A stretch of 64,000 bases of DNA from Herpetosiphon sp042688385 (GTDB lineage Bacteria; Chloroflexota; Chloroflexia; Chloroflexales; Herpetosiphonaceae). A program made the translations under genes and the position numbers. A model generated the notes under the pieces. The model was not told the DNA's origin. It saw only the letters and a list, made by a program, of their open reading frames with translations, and made no database searches. The stretch covers positions 124,001 to 188,000 of the forward strand of contig NZ_JBHUPY010000007.1 in assembly GCF_042688385.1 (NCBI RefSeq). The letters are read 5' to 3'. This document shows positions 8,342 to 16,994 of the stretch, one piece after another (within the stretch, counting starts at the first letter, position 1; every line of letters starts with the position of its first letter).

Positions 8342-10165
8342 ATGACGGACTCTTTACTACTTATCTCGATTGGCCCAGTTCAAGATTTCATTGCAAGTGC
8401 CCGCCGCACCCGCGACCTCTGGTTTGGTTCATGGCTGCTTAGCGAACTGGCCAAAGCGGCGGCGAAAAGCATTTATGAACACGAAGGCGATTTAATCTTT
8501 CCTTATCCAGCAACGCCAAAAACTGACCTTGCAGCAAACAGTACATTCAACGTCCCTAACAAAATTCTCGCCAAAATTAAAGACGATCCCAAAGCCCAAG
8601 CAGTTTTAGCCCGCGAGGCCTTAATCGCTCGATTGAATGAGATTCGCGAGGGAGCATTTGCCAAGGTCAATGGCGAAATTGAGCGAGAGCGAGCGATTGA
8701 CCAAATCAATTCCTTAGTTGAATTCAATTGGGTTGCATTACCCTTAGCAAGCGATGATACCTATCGTGCAACCCGCCAGCAGCTTGAGCACCTGATGGCA
8801 GCCCGCAAAAATACCCGTAATTTTGGCAAGGTAACGTGGGGTACGAACGCGCCAAAATCCTCAATTGATGGCGAACGGGAATCGGTGATTGATGAGAGTT
8901 TGTATCCATTACCTAATGAGAAAACCAGAAATCCTACAGCATACGAAGACAAAGTTAGAAGTCTATATCAGAAATTCGGCATCAACGTTGGTGAGCGTTT
9001 ATCAGGCGTTGATATTCTCAAGCGTCATGGGCAAAAAGGCAAAGATTCAAGATTTCCAAGCACCTCACATATGGCTGCAATTCCAATGTTCAACTTTCTA
9101 AATAAGTATGATGAGCTAAATGCCAATATTAGTCTTATTGATGAGTGGAATAGATATATTAATTTTTTCAATAAAAATCCCACTCTGATAAAATATATTA
9201 ATAATGAAATAACCCCAAATCCTCAACCAATTTTCGGCGATAAGGATGGTTCATTATTATTTGCCGAACGATTCACCGATACATTAGAAGGTGATGATTT
9301 ATCTGATGCTCGAAATGCACTTGAAGCATTCTATAACGCTTTAGGTGTTAAAAAACCTCCTATTCCCTACTATGCCATTTTGCATGCTGATGGCGATGCT
9401 ATGGGTAGCGTGATTAATTTCCAATCGGATCTATTTAAACACCAAGCTATTTCCAAACAATTAACGCTGTTTGCAGGAGAAGTCAAATCAATCGTTGAAA
9501 CGGAATATCAAGGAGCATTAGTTTATTCGGGCGGGGATGACGTTTTAGCATTTTTACCGTTACATACTGCATTGGAATGTGCCGATGCGTTGGCTAAAAA
9601 GTTTCAGATTCTGTTAAGCGATTTCAAAAATAAAGAAGATCGTTCACCCACACTCTCGGTTGGCATTGCGATTGTTCACCACTTGGAGCCATTATCCGAT
9701 GCCTTAGAGTTGGCACGCGCTGCCGAGAAAAAAGCCAAAGCTGTAGCAGGCAAAAATGCGCTGGCCATCAACCTCAGCAAACGTGGCGGCGCAGATCGAA
9801 TTATCGTTGGCTCATGGATTGAAAGCACATATTCATTTTACAATCGACTTAAAAAATTAATTGAATGGCATCAAAACGATCAAATTCCCCTTGGCTTTGC
9901 TTTTGAACTGCATGATTTATCCATCCGACTAAAAGATTTACCTGCCGCAATTTTTCGCGCCGAAGCCAAACGAATTATCGAGCGCAAGCATACCAGCAAC
10001 GGGATCAAAGTTGACGGTGATATTGCTCAAGCATTACTAGCCATGATTAATGATTTGGTTCCAGAAACGCAGACCGAAGCACACACGATGATCCACCAAT
10101 TTGCTGATGAAGTGATTATTGCGGAATTTATTGCTCAAGCCAACAAACTGACTACAGGTCAATAA
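8342..10165 (+). CDS. cmr2: Cas10/Cmr2, type III-B, without HD domain
   Basis: A 607-aa Cas10. ATG 8342 is chosen because GAGGAG lies 5 nt upstream; the TTG three bases earlier is too close. The protein opens directly with the Cmr2 segment ISIGPVQDFIASARRTRDLW, which in full-length homologues follows an N-terminal HD nuclease domain, so the HD domain is absent. The first palm carries HADGDAMGSV (about 348-357), and the second carries YSGGDDVLAF with GGDD at about 397-400, the active site that makes cyclic oligoadenylate from ATP. A helical C-terminal domain follows. It begins the cmr operon and should nucleate the effector complex on crRNA; ssDNA cleavage is not expected. Confidence 0.95.
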   Translation: MTDSLLLISIGPVQDFIASARRTRDLWFGSWLLSELAKAAAKSIYEHEGDLIFPYPATPKTDLAANSTFNVPNKILAKIKDDPKAQAVLAREALIARLNEIREGAFAKVNGEIERERAIDQINSLVEFNWVALPLASDDTYRATRQQLEHLMAARKNTRNFGKVTWGTNAPKSSIDGERESVIDESLYPLPNEKTRNPTAYEDKVRSLYQKFGINVGERLSGVDILKRHGQKGKDSRFPSTSHMAAIPMFNFLNKYDELNANISLIDEWNRYINFFNKNPTLIKYINNEITPNPQPIFGDKDGSLLFAERFTDTLEGDDLSDARNALEAFYNALGVKKPPIPYYAILHADGDAMGSVINFQSDLFKHQAISKQLTLFAGEVKSIVETEYQGALVYSGGDDVLAFLPLHTALECADALAKKFQILLSDFKNKEDRSPTLSVGIAIVHHLEPLSDALELARAAEKKAKAVAGKNALAINLSKRGGADRIIVGSWIESTYSFYNRLKKLIEWHQNDQIPLGFAFELHDLSIRLKDLPAAIFRAEAKRIIERKHTSNGIKVDGDIAQALLAMINDLVPETQTEAHTMIHQFADEVIIAEFIAQANKLTTGQ

Positions 10166-10198
10166 TAGCAACTCAATAGGCTTTCAAGGAGTTAATTG

Positions 10199-11554
10199 AT
10201 GTCGCGAAATAAACGTCGTGGTTCATCCACAAGAAACCAAGAATCAGAGCCACCAAAACCCAACACTGGTCAATGGCTGATCGAGCCACGTGACCCATTA
10301 ATCGTTCGTGATGGTCGACCATTTAATAACACGCCTGGAGCCAAAGCCTATACTCAATCATTTCCGCCACCATCAGTTTTAGCGGGGGTTGTTCGAACAC
10401 AAACTGCCTACGCAACAAATATGCGGCTTACCCTTGATGATGGTCAACCTAATCAACCTAAGCTTGATCTGCTTAAACAAATAAAAATTTATGGGCCATT
10501 GCTATTCAAATTGCCCAATCCAAATAAAGAAAAAGATGAGCCTGAATTCCTATGCCCTGCGCCTGCTGATGCATTGTTATTTGAGCTTGAAGCAAAACCA
10601 TCCGATACTCAAGCAGCAGAATCGACGACATCCGCAGTTTGGCTCCGCCAATTAGTGCCAATTCAGCCTCCTGCTAGGTTTAGTAGCGATTTCAATGAAC
10701 TTGGCTTGGTTGGTTTAGTCGAGGCTGATGCGCGTAAGCCAGCCAAAGAGCAACCGCAATTTTGGTATTGGGAACATTTTCTGCAATGGTTGCACGATCC
10801 AGCAGGATTAATCAATCAAACACACGGTTCTTCAGAACTAAAAACGGCTGATTTGGGCATTAAAGGCTTGCCAATCGATCAACGCACTCATACCCAAATT
10901 GATCCTGAGCGCCAGAGCGCCGAAGATGGCCGCTTATTTCAAACTCGTGGGCTGAGCTTTACCCAAGCTAAAGATGACCAACTCGCCGAAGCTCAGCGTT
11001 TAGCGCTATTTGTCAAAGCCGACTACAAGCAATCTAATCTTGCAGTCCCAGCAATGAAGCTAGCGCCACTTGGCGGTGAACGTCGTTTGGCTCATTGGCA
11101 TAGTGTTCCAACAATCAGTTCTTCCCCGTTCGATCAAGCAACCATTGATGCAATTGCGACAAAAATTGGGGAAACAGGAGCATGCCGCCTGATTCTGCTC
11201 ACGCCATGCATGTTTGAAAAAGGCTATCGCCCAACGTGGCTATGCCGCGATGTTGATGGTGTGCAGCCAACACTTGAGGCAATTGCGATCAAGCGCGCTC
11301 AAGTTATTTCAGGCTGGGATTTAGCAATTCGCAAGGCCAAACATACTCGCCGGCTAGCTCCCGCTGGCACTGTCTTGTTCCTCACATTCGCTGAAAAGGA
11401 AAATTCGGCGGCAATAGAAGCATGGGTTCGTAAGCTTTGGATGCAGTGCATCAGCGATGAGGAGCAAGATCGCCGTGATGGCTTTGGCTTGGCCGTATTT
11501 GGAACTTGGGATGGCGAATTTGCTGAAATCAAGGGAGTATCAAATGAATCGTAA
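10199..11554 (+). CDS. cmr3: Cmr3, type III-B RAMP protein
   Basis: A 451-aa protein; ATG 10199 follows AAGGAG and is preferred to the overlapping TTG. The N-terminus WLIEPRDPLIVRDGRPFN is the Cmr3 hallmark, followed by FPPPSVLAGVVRT. Cmr3 sits next to Cas10 at the foot of the Cmr complex and holds the 5' handle of the crRNA. The gene starts 33 bp after cmr2 and its end overlaps the cmr1 start by 11 bp, showing translational coupling. Length is typical for the family. Composition is nearer to the host than the following cmr1. Confidence 0.92.
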   Translation: MSRNKRRGSSTRNQESEPPKPNTGQWLIEPRDPLIVRDGRPFNNTPGAKAYTQSFPPPSVLAGVVRTQTAYATNMRLTLDDGQPNQPKLDLLKQIKIYGPLLFKLPNPNKEKDEPEFLCPAPADALLFELEAKPSDTQAAESTTSAVWLRQLVPIQPPARFSSDFNELGLVGLVEADARKPAKEQPQFWYWEHFLQWLHDPAGLINQTHGSSELKTADLGIKGLPIDQRTHTQIDPERQSAEDGRLFQTRGLSFTQAKDDQLAEAQRLALFVKADYKQSNLAVPAMKLAPLGGERRLAHWHSVPTISSSPFDQATIDAIATKIGETGACRLILLTPCMFEKGYRPTWLCRDVDGVQPTLEAIAIKRAQVISGWDLAIRKAKHTRRLAPAGTVLFLTFAEKENSAAIEAWVRKLWMQCISDEEQDRRDGFGLAVFGTWDGEFAEIKGVSNES

Positions 11555-12989
11555 ACCAACTATTTCTGCACCAGATCTGGAAAATTATCAATTACCCAAT
11601 CAATTTACCATTGGCGAACACACCTATATCACCGAAACCCGCACCTATAAGCTGATCACCCCATTGTTTGGTGGTGGCGTTGAAGCTGGAGTGAATGACC
11701 CAATCACCCCAATTCGCGCCAGTGGCATTCGCGGCCAATTGCGCTTTTGGTGGCGAGCTATTCGCGGCGGTGGCTATAGTTCAATTGAGAAAATGAGAGA
11801 AGAAGAATCGAAAATTTGGGGTAGTGCTAGCACGAGTAGTGATTCAGAAAAAAACCAACAACTTTTTAGATCTGTGCAAATTAATGTTACTGAGGTTATT
11901 CATATTGAAGAGCAGGGCGTTCCAATGGTTATTAAACCGTATAAGGTCGAAGAAAAAACAAATGAACCTAATAAATTTATTACCAAACCTAATAAACAAA
12001 ATGTAGTTCCTCTCTATATTGCTTTTCCACTCCAACCAACTTCAGAGGAAGCACAACAAATAGGAAAAGAAAACAGGCATGACCAAATTAAATACCTTAC
12101 CAACAACCTCAAATTTACTTTAGAGATCACGTATCCCGAAAGTTTTAAACTTGAAATTCAAGCTGCACTATGGGCATGGGAGACATTTGGTGGGGTTGGT
12201 GGTCGTACCCGGCGTGGATTTGGTTCAATTAGAAGAACGGATGATCTAACATACCCCGATACAATGAAAGATTTCAAACCATGGCTTGATACAAATTTTA
12301 AAAAGTATAGTTTACTAAAACACCTACATAGATTTCCCCAGCTAGAGATTCACAATTCTCTAAGATTTATGATTTTTTATAAAACAATAAAATCAGGATT
12401 ATTTGGAATGTGGAGGAATTTAATAGAAAACTTTCGAGATTTTCGTCAAGCAAAAAATGATGATGGTAGAAGTAGTTGGCCTGAACCAAATCAAATCCGT
12501 AGAATTACAAAACAACATCTTAAGCATCATAATCCCGATAATGTTCAAGCAGGTCAGCAGCATAAGATAATCAAGGCATTTCCTCGTGCTCAGTTTGGGT
12601 TACCAATCATTTTTCAATTTAAAGATAATAGATATGGATCTGATAGAAAAGATTTAGATCCTCGTCCTACAACTCTTGGATTGGTAAATCCTAACGATTC
12701 AAAAAAAGAGAGTGAGCGTTTAGCTAGCCCACTTATCTTAAAAACCTTCCAATGTACAAATGGAGATAGCATAGGGTTAGCATTTATTTTATCAGGAACC
12801 GAGTTATCTTCAAACATGGAGTTATCACTGAAGGCTAATCCCAGCAACCCTATAGATCCAAAGCCAGAAGATCTTAGGTTTCTATTAAGAGATAATGAAA
12901 TGCTTGATATAAATTCAATATCTGTAGAAGGAAATATCCTTGAAGCATTTTTAGCCTATCTTGAGGGGAAAATGCCGAAAGAAAAATAA
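11544..12989 (+). CDS. cmr1: Cmr1, type III-B RAMP protein
   Basis: A 481-aa protein starting at ATG 11544 inside the end of cmr3, behind AAGGGAG. It has the Cmr1 signature ITPLFGGG, PIRASGIRGQLRFWWRA (about residues 35-75) and a second glycine-rich RAMP loop GGVGGRTRRGFG (about 208-219). Cmr1 caps the 3' end of the crRNA in the effector complex. The DNA from about 11800 to 12950 is markedly AT-rich with many AAA, ATT and AAT codons, unlike flanking housekeeping genes, consistent with horizontal acquisition. The order 2-3-1-4-5-6 matches known cmr operons. Confidence 0.9.
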   Translation: MNRKPTISAPDLENYQLPNQFTIGEHTYITETRTYKLITPLFGGGVEAGVNDPITPIRASGIRGQLRFWWRAIRGGGYSSIEKMREEESKIWGSASTSSDSEKNQQLFRSVQINVTEVIHIEEQGVPMVIKPYKVEEKTNEPNKFITKPNKQNVVPLYIAFPLQPTSEEAQQIGKENRHDQIKYLTNNLKFTLEITYPESFKLEIQAALWAWETFGGVGGRTRRGFGSIRRTDDLTYPDTMKDFKPWLDTNFKKYSLLKHLHRFPQLEIHNSLRFMIFYKTIKSGLFGMWRNLIENFRDFRQAKNDDGRSSWPEPNQIRRITKQHLKHHNPDNVQAGQQHKIIKAFPRAQFGLPIIFQFKDNRYGSDRKDLDPRPTTLGLVNPNDSKKESERLASPLILKTFQCTNGDSIGLAFILSGTELSSNMELSLKANPSNPIDPKPEDLRFLLRDNEMLDINSISVEGNILEAFLAYLEGKMPKEK

Positions 12990-13031
12990 TTACGATTCTT
13001 CAAACATTCTTATTTAATTGGAGCATAAACC

Positions 13032-13928
13032 ATGAATCTCACCAAACTCGTTTTTGTCCATGCCCTTTCACCACTGCATGCTGGCACAGGCCAAGGCGCT
13101 GGGGTCATCGATTTGCCAATTGCCCGCGAAAAAGCCACCAATTTGCCCTATTTGCCAGGTTCATCGCTCAAAGGCCCGTTGCGTGATCGGGCAATGAACG
13201 CCAATGAATGCGGAGTGCCCCTCAATAAAACGCCTGAAGAAATTTTCGGACGGTCTGAAACTAATAATTTGACCATGGGGGTGGTGCAATTCTCCGATTT
13301 ACACTTGCTTTGTTTACCTGTGCGCAGTTTGTTTGGCACATTTGCCTGGGTTAGCTCGACTTATATTCTCAATCGTTTTGCCCGAAGTTTAGCCGATACT
13401 CATCAAGCTCAGCTGAGGGAGTTAGCCCCTATCCAGCTTGATGAAGCAACTCAATGCCTTGTAACCCAAAATTCAAGTCTCACTGCAAATACCAAAGTGT
13501 ATCTTGAAGATCTTGATTTTGTGGCCAAAAACCAGGAGGGGATTCATCAATGGGGAACATTCATCGCTCAGAATATTTTTGACTCAACCACAGAAGCTGA
13601 AAAATATTGGCATGATCACTTTATTCAACGTTTATGTATTGTTCACGATAATGTTTTGAGCTTTTTACTCAACACTGCAACCGAAATAACCGCTCGTATC
13701 AGCCTTGATGACGATAAAAAAACAGTTAAAAAAGGCGCTTTGTGGTACGAAGAAGCCTTGCCAGCCGAATCAATTTTGACTGGCTTGATGTTGATTGCGC
13801 CACCAAAAGCAAACCAAACATATTTAGATGCAATGGCAAACGATCTTACAAATCTTTGTGAAAAACCAATTCAGCTTGGTGGCAAAGCAACCGTTGGGCG
13901 CGGAATTTGTCGCGTGATTGTGAAATAG
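13032..13928 (+). CDS. cmr4: Cmr4, crRNA-guided target RNA nuclease subunit
   Basis: A 298-aa protein with the family N-terminus LVFVHALSPLHAGTGQGAG and VIDLPIAREKATNLPYLPG. Asp27 in GVIDLPI corresponds by position to the catalytic aspartate of characterised Cmr4 proteins, so periodic cleavage of bound target RNA should be possible. SSLKGPLRD is the RAMP glycine-containing motif, and GGKATVGRGIC is the C-terminal G-rich loop. Several copies per complex form the backbone filament. It lies 42 bp after cmr1 with a TTGGAG site upstream and 10 bp before cmr5. Confidence 0.94.
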   Translation: MNLTKLVFVHALSPLHAGTGQGAGVIDLPIAREKATNLPYLPGSSLKGPLRDRAMNANECGVPLNKTPEEIFGRSETNNLTMGVVQFSDLHLLCLPVRSLFGTFAWVSSTYILNRFARSLADTHQAQLRELAPIQLDEATQCLVTQNSSLTANTKVYLEDLDFVAKNQEGIHQWGTFIAQNIFDSTTEAEKYWHDHFIQRLCIVHDNVLSFLLNTATEITARISLDDDKKTVKKGALWYEEALPAESILTGLMLIAPPKANQTYLDAMANDLTNLCEKPIQLGGKATVGRGICRVIVK

Positions 13929-13938
13929 GAGCAGTAGC

Positions 13939-14364
13939 ATGAGTAATTCAGTTTTTCAAACCCGCGATCAGAAATTTGCATCAGTAATTTATCAACAAAT
14001 CCAAGACATTAAGCAACAGTCTGTGGCAAACCAAAAACGCTATGGTGTAATAGCACATAAATTACCTATATTAATTAGAACTGCTGGGCTTGCTCAAGCA
14101 TTAGTATTTATTAGTTCAAGGAGTAAGAAAAAAGAGCTTGGCAAAGATGATGAATTTAGTTTATTCCTAACTCATCTTACAAAAACAATAAATATAGATA
14201 CATCAGATATTGTTGAATATGCTATTAAAGTAGATCTCTCAAAGTATATGTACATAACACAACAGATACTTGATGCACTGTTATGGTATAAACGCTTTGC
14301 TCAAAGCGTGCTTGGCATTGAGCCAACCGATCAACTTGATGACGAGCAGGGAGATAAAGAATGA
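13939..14364 (+). CDS. cmr5: Cmr5, small helical subunit of the Cmr complex
   Basis: A 141-aa, largely helical protein between cmr4 and cmr6, where Cmr5 is expected. The start region with FASVIYQQIQDIK and the segment YGVIAHKLPILIRTAGLAQAL is typical of Cmr5 (the family has a conserved KLPxLIRxxGLxQ-like helix). Cmr5 proteins fill the minor filament against the target RNA. An AGGAGCAG site precedes ATG 13939. Its stop overlaps the cmr6 start by 4 bp (ATGA). The central part is AT-rich. Confidence 0.88.
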   Translation: MSNSVFQTRDQKFASVIYQQIQDIKQQSVANQKRYGVIAHKLPILIRTAGLAQALVFISSRSKKKELGKDDEFSLFLTHLTKTINIDTSDIVEYAIKVDLSKYMYITQQILDALLWYKRFAQSVLGIEPTDQLDDEQGDKE

Positions 14365-15221
14365 ATAGTCGACGTGATCATTTAAATAATATCAAAGTGG
14401 ATAACATAGCACATGCAGGTTTATGGCTTGATCGTTATTTATATGAACAAAAAAATGACGATGAAAATTCTAAAACGAAGCATTTTGCCGATGTTGCCAA
14501 TATCGCCAATCAAATGGATCAAACAGGAATCTATGAAGGTTTTTTTAAGCGCTGGGTGAACACATTAAAGGAAATTCCCGCTATTTGCTTGCTAAGAGCT
14601 GAAGTAAAAGGCCGAATGGTCGTGGGTCTCGGGACTGAAAGTGTGCTCGAAAACTCGATTACTTTGCAGCGCACCTATGGCATGCCCTACATCCCAGGTA
14701 GCGCCTTGAAGGGCTTGGCATCGAGCTTCGCCCACCAACGCCTCGGCCAAGGAGCTGCCAATGCAGATACACCCAACGATTGGGCGAAGGGTGGCAAATT
14801 TCATCGCGAATTATTTGGCTCAACCGAGCTAAGTGGCTGTATCAGCTTTTATGATGCCTTGTATATTCCTAAGACGGCCAAAGCTGGAGGCCCATTACAT
14901 CCCGATGTGATTACTGTGCATCATCCTGAGTATTATCAAGGCAAGAAACAAGCTCCTGCCAAGGGTGATCAAGCGCAAACTATGCCACCAGCCGATTGGG
15001 ATAGCCCAACCATTATTCCATTTCTGAGCGCGACTGGTCACTATTTGGTAGCACTCAGCGGAGTAGAAGGTTGGTGTAATGCCGCCCGAAGCTTGCTCGC
15101 CAATGGCCTGACGCATATGGGCATCGGCGCAAAAACCTCCAGTGGTTATGGCCGGATGGAGCTTGATGCTAACTGTATGACAGAAGAGCAAATTAAATCA
15201 CTACTTGAAAGCTTAGGTTAA
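14361..15221 (+). CDS. cmr6: Cmr6, type III-B RAMP protein
   Basis: A 286-aa protein. Typical Cmr6 motifs are visible: TYGMPYIPGSALKGLASSFA (about 110-130), a middle GCISFYDALYIP segment, and the C-terminal glycine-rich loop GIGAKTSSGYGRM (about 254-266). Cmr6 occupies the head of the backbone near Cmr1. The gene shares ATGA with the end of cmr5, so translation is coupled, and ends 16 bp before csx2. Length agrees with the family. Confidence 0.92.
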   Translation: MNSRRDHLNNIKVDNIAHAGLWLDRYLYEQKNDDENSKTKHFADVANIANQMDQTGIYEGFFKRWVNTLKEIPAICLLRAEVKGRMVVGLGTESVLENSITLQRTYGMPYIPGSALKGLASSFAHQRLGQGAANADTPNDWAKGGKFHRELFGSTELSGCISFYDALYIPKTAKAGGPLHPDVITVHHPEYYQGKKQAPAKGDQAQTMPPADWDSPTIIPFLSATGHYLVALSGVEGWCNAARSLLANGLTHMGIGAKTSSGYGRMELDANCMTEEQIKSLLESLG

Positions 15222-15237
15222 TATAAAGGAGCTTGCT

Positions 15238-16545
15238 ATGCGCAAATTAATTTCATTTCTAGGAGCAAATCCACCAAGTAACAACTATAAACGAACGATT
15301 TATAAATATGGGCAATTAGAACATGAGTCACTCTATGCGACTGCTGCCATGGCAAAAATTTTCAATTCTGATCAAGTTTATGTATTTGTAACACCTCAAG
15401 CTAAATTTAATAATTTCGATTTATTAACCCAACATATGAATGAGGCAAATCTGACCGAACCCATAGCTTGTGACATTCCTATTGGCGAGAATAATACTGA
15501 AATCTGGCAAATTTTTAATGCTATTACAAATACGCTCCAAGATGGTGACACAATTATTTTTGATATTACAAATGGTTTGCGTTCATTACCAATTTTAGGA
15601 TTTATCGCGTGTGCTTATATTACCTCTGTCCGTAAAGTAACAATTGAGCATTTAGTCTATGGAGCATTTGAAGTAAAGAAAGATATTATGCTTTCTGACG
15701 GAGATCCTGCAACTGAATCGCCTGTTTTCGATCTGACTCCATTTTTAACCTTGCTCGACTGGACAACCGCCACCAACACCTTTATTCAAACAGGCCGCGC
15801 CGAACAGCTTACTAAACTTGCTGAAACGTTTAAAAACGATGCAGTTGAAGGTTTTGCCAAACAAGTACACAAACTTTCACAAGAATTATTAACCACCCGC
15901 CCAGTTGGCGTAATTCAAGCAGCCTCAGGCTTTGAGCAAGCTTTAGCCAAGGTTGAGGCCGCCGTGCAACAAAACCCAGCCATGCAGCCGTATCAACAGT
16001 TGTTAGAACGAATTAAAGATGAATATAGCCCATTTGCGATTGCTACTGATCCGCTGGCAGATTTGACTGAGGCCTATCGCCAAGCCCGATCTGATCAACA
16101 AGGCTTTTTGCGGATTCAAATAAAAATGATTCGCCAATATTTGGATAAAGGTCTACCAATTCAGGCAATGACTTTAGCTCGCGAGTGGTTAGTTTCGCTA
16201 GGAGTTTATCATCAAGGAAGCCACGATATTTTCAATTATAAAGATCGAGAGGTTATTGCTCGAATGCTCAACCAAAATTCATGGAGCGAAGATCCACGTC
16301 CTACAGAAACCCTTCAACCACATCTAAAGCAAATTAGGGAAGTTTGGTCAGGGATTACCCTCGACCCAAATGATAAAACCGAAGCCACGAATCATGTTCG
16401 AAACGATATTGCCCACTGTGGAATGACTCCAGTTTTTATCAAGAATGGTCGAAAGCAACTAAATGTGCGCACAGCTGCTGATATTATTGACCAAACAATC
16501 AAAATCTGTGATCGTTTAGAAAGTTTATTAGCAACGATCGTTTGA
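15238..16545 (+). CDS. csx2: Csx2/TM1812-type CARF-HEPN ribonuclease
   Basis: A 435-aa CRISPR ancillary protein of the Csx1/Csx2 group. The N-terminal CARF domain starts MRKLISFLGANPPSNNYK and includes the ligand-pocket motif DITNGLRSLPILGF (about 111-124). The C-terminal HEPN domain has the catalytic R-x4-H as RNDIAH (about R388 to H393). CARF domains sense cyclic oligoadenylate made by Cas10, and HEPN dimers then cut RNA non-specifically. It follows cmr6 by 16 bp with an AAAGGAG site and precedes csx15 by 10 bp, so it is part of the operon. Which cOA size it senses cannot be told. Confidence 0.88.
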   Translation: MRKLISFLGANPPSNNYKRTIYKYGQLEHESLYATAAMAKIFNSDQVYVFVTPQAKFNNFDLLTQHMNEANLTEPIACDIPIGENNTEIWQIFNAITNTLQDGDTIIFDITNGLRSLPILGFIACAYITSVRKVTIEHLVYGAFEVKKDIMLSDGDPATESPVFDLTPFLTLLDWTTATNTFIQTGRAEQLTKLAETFKNDAVEGFAKQVHKLSQELLTTRPVGVIQAASGFEQALAKVEAAVQQNPAMQPYQQLLERIKDEYSPFAIATDPLADLTEAYRQARSDQQGFLRIQIKMIRQYLDKGLPIQAMTLAREWLVSLGVYHQGSHDIFNYKDREVIARMLNQNSWSEDPRPTETLQPHLKQIREVWSGITLDPNDKTEATNHVRNDIAHCGMTPVFIKNGRKQLNVRTAADIIDQTIKICDRLESLLATIV

Positions 16546-16555
16546 AGGAAAGTCT

Positions 16556-16945
16556 ATGCTCCTGATTAACTTTGCCCATCCATTGACTGATGCGCAGTTT
16601 AGCCAAGTCGTGGCCATCGTTGAAGAAACGCCACAACTATGTTTTGTCGATACCCAAGTTAGCCGAATGCGGCCTTTGGCTGAGGTTGCTTATGATTTAG
16701 TTGAAAGCGTTGGCTTGAAAACCGCCGATTGGCAAACTGTACCGATTATTATCAATCCCCCAGGCTTGGCTCCATTGGCCTTGGCAGTTATTGCCGAGTT
16801 GCACGGGCGTTCAGGCTATTTTCTGCCAATTATCAATATGCGGCCTGTTCCCAAAACAACTCCAACCATCTTTGAGGTAGCAGAAATTTGCAATTTGGAT
16901 GCAATTCGCCAAATTGCACGTACACGGCGCATTCCCAAGCTGTAG
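16556..16945 (+). CDS. csx15: CRISPR-associated protein Csx15
   Basis: A 129-aa protein starting MLLINFAHPLTDAQFSQV and containing TVPIIINPPGLAPLALAV and AELHGRSGYF, which I recognise as the Csx15 pattern known from Chloroflexota type III loci. It is the last gene of the cmr operon, 10 bp after csx2 with a GAAGGAAA site. Csx15 is a small CARF/Rossmann-like family proposed to bind cyclic nucleotides; whether this protein degrades, sequesters or responds to the signal is not evident from sequence. There is no HEPN or nuclease motif. Confidence 0.75.
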   Translation: MLLINFAHPLTDAQFSQVVAIVEETPQLCFVDTQVSRMRPLAEVAYDLVESVGLKTADWQTVPIIINPPGLAPLALAVIAELHGRSGYFLPIINMRPVPKTTPTIFEVAEICNLDAIRQIARTRRIPKL

Positions 16946-16994
16946 TCCAAGCACAGGGCATAGATCAAACTAGTCTATGCCCTGTGCTTGGACT
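16944..16994. terminator. Bidirectional terminator between csx15 and methyltransferase
   Basis: A perfect 20-bp stem (16944-16963 with 16975-16994, one further A-T pair inside) and a 9-nt loop. The left arm begins within the csx15 TAG stop and the right arm ends in the opposite gene's TAA stop. No long T-run follows on either side, so efficiency is uncertain, but the stem is exceptionally strong. Confidence 0.75.
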
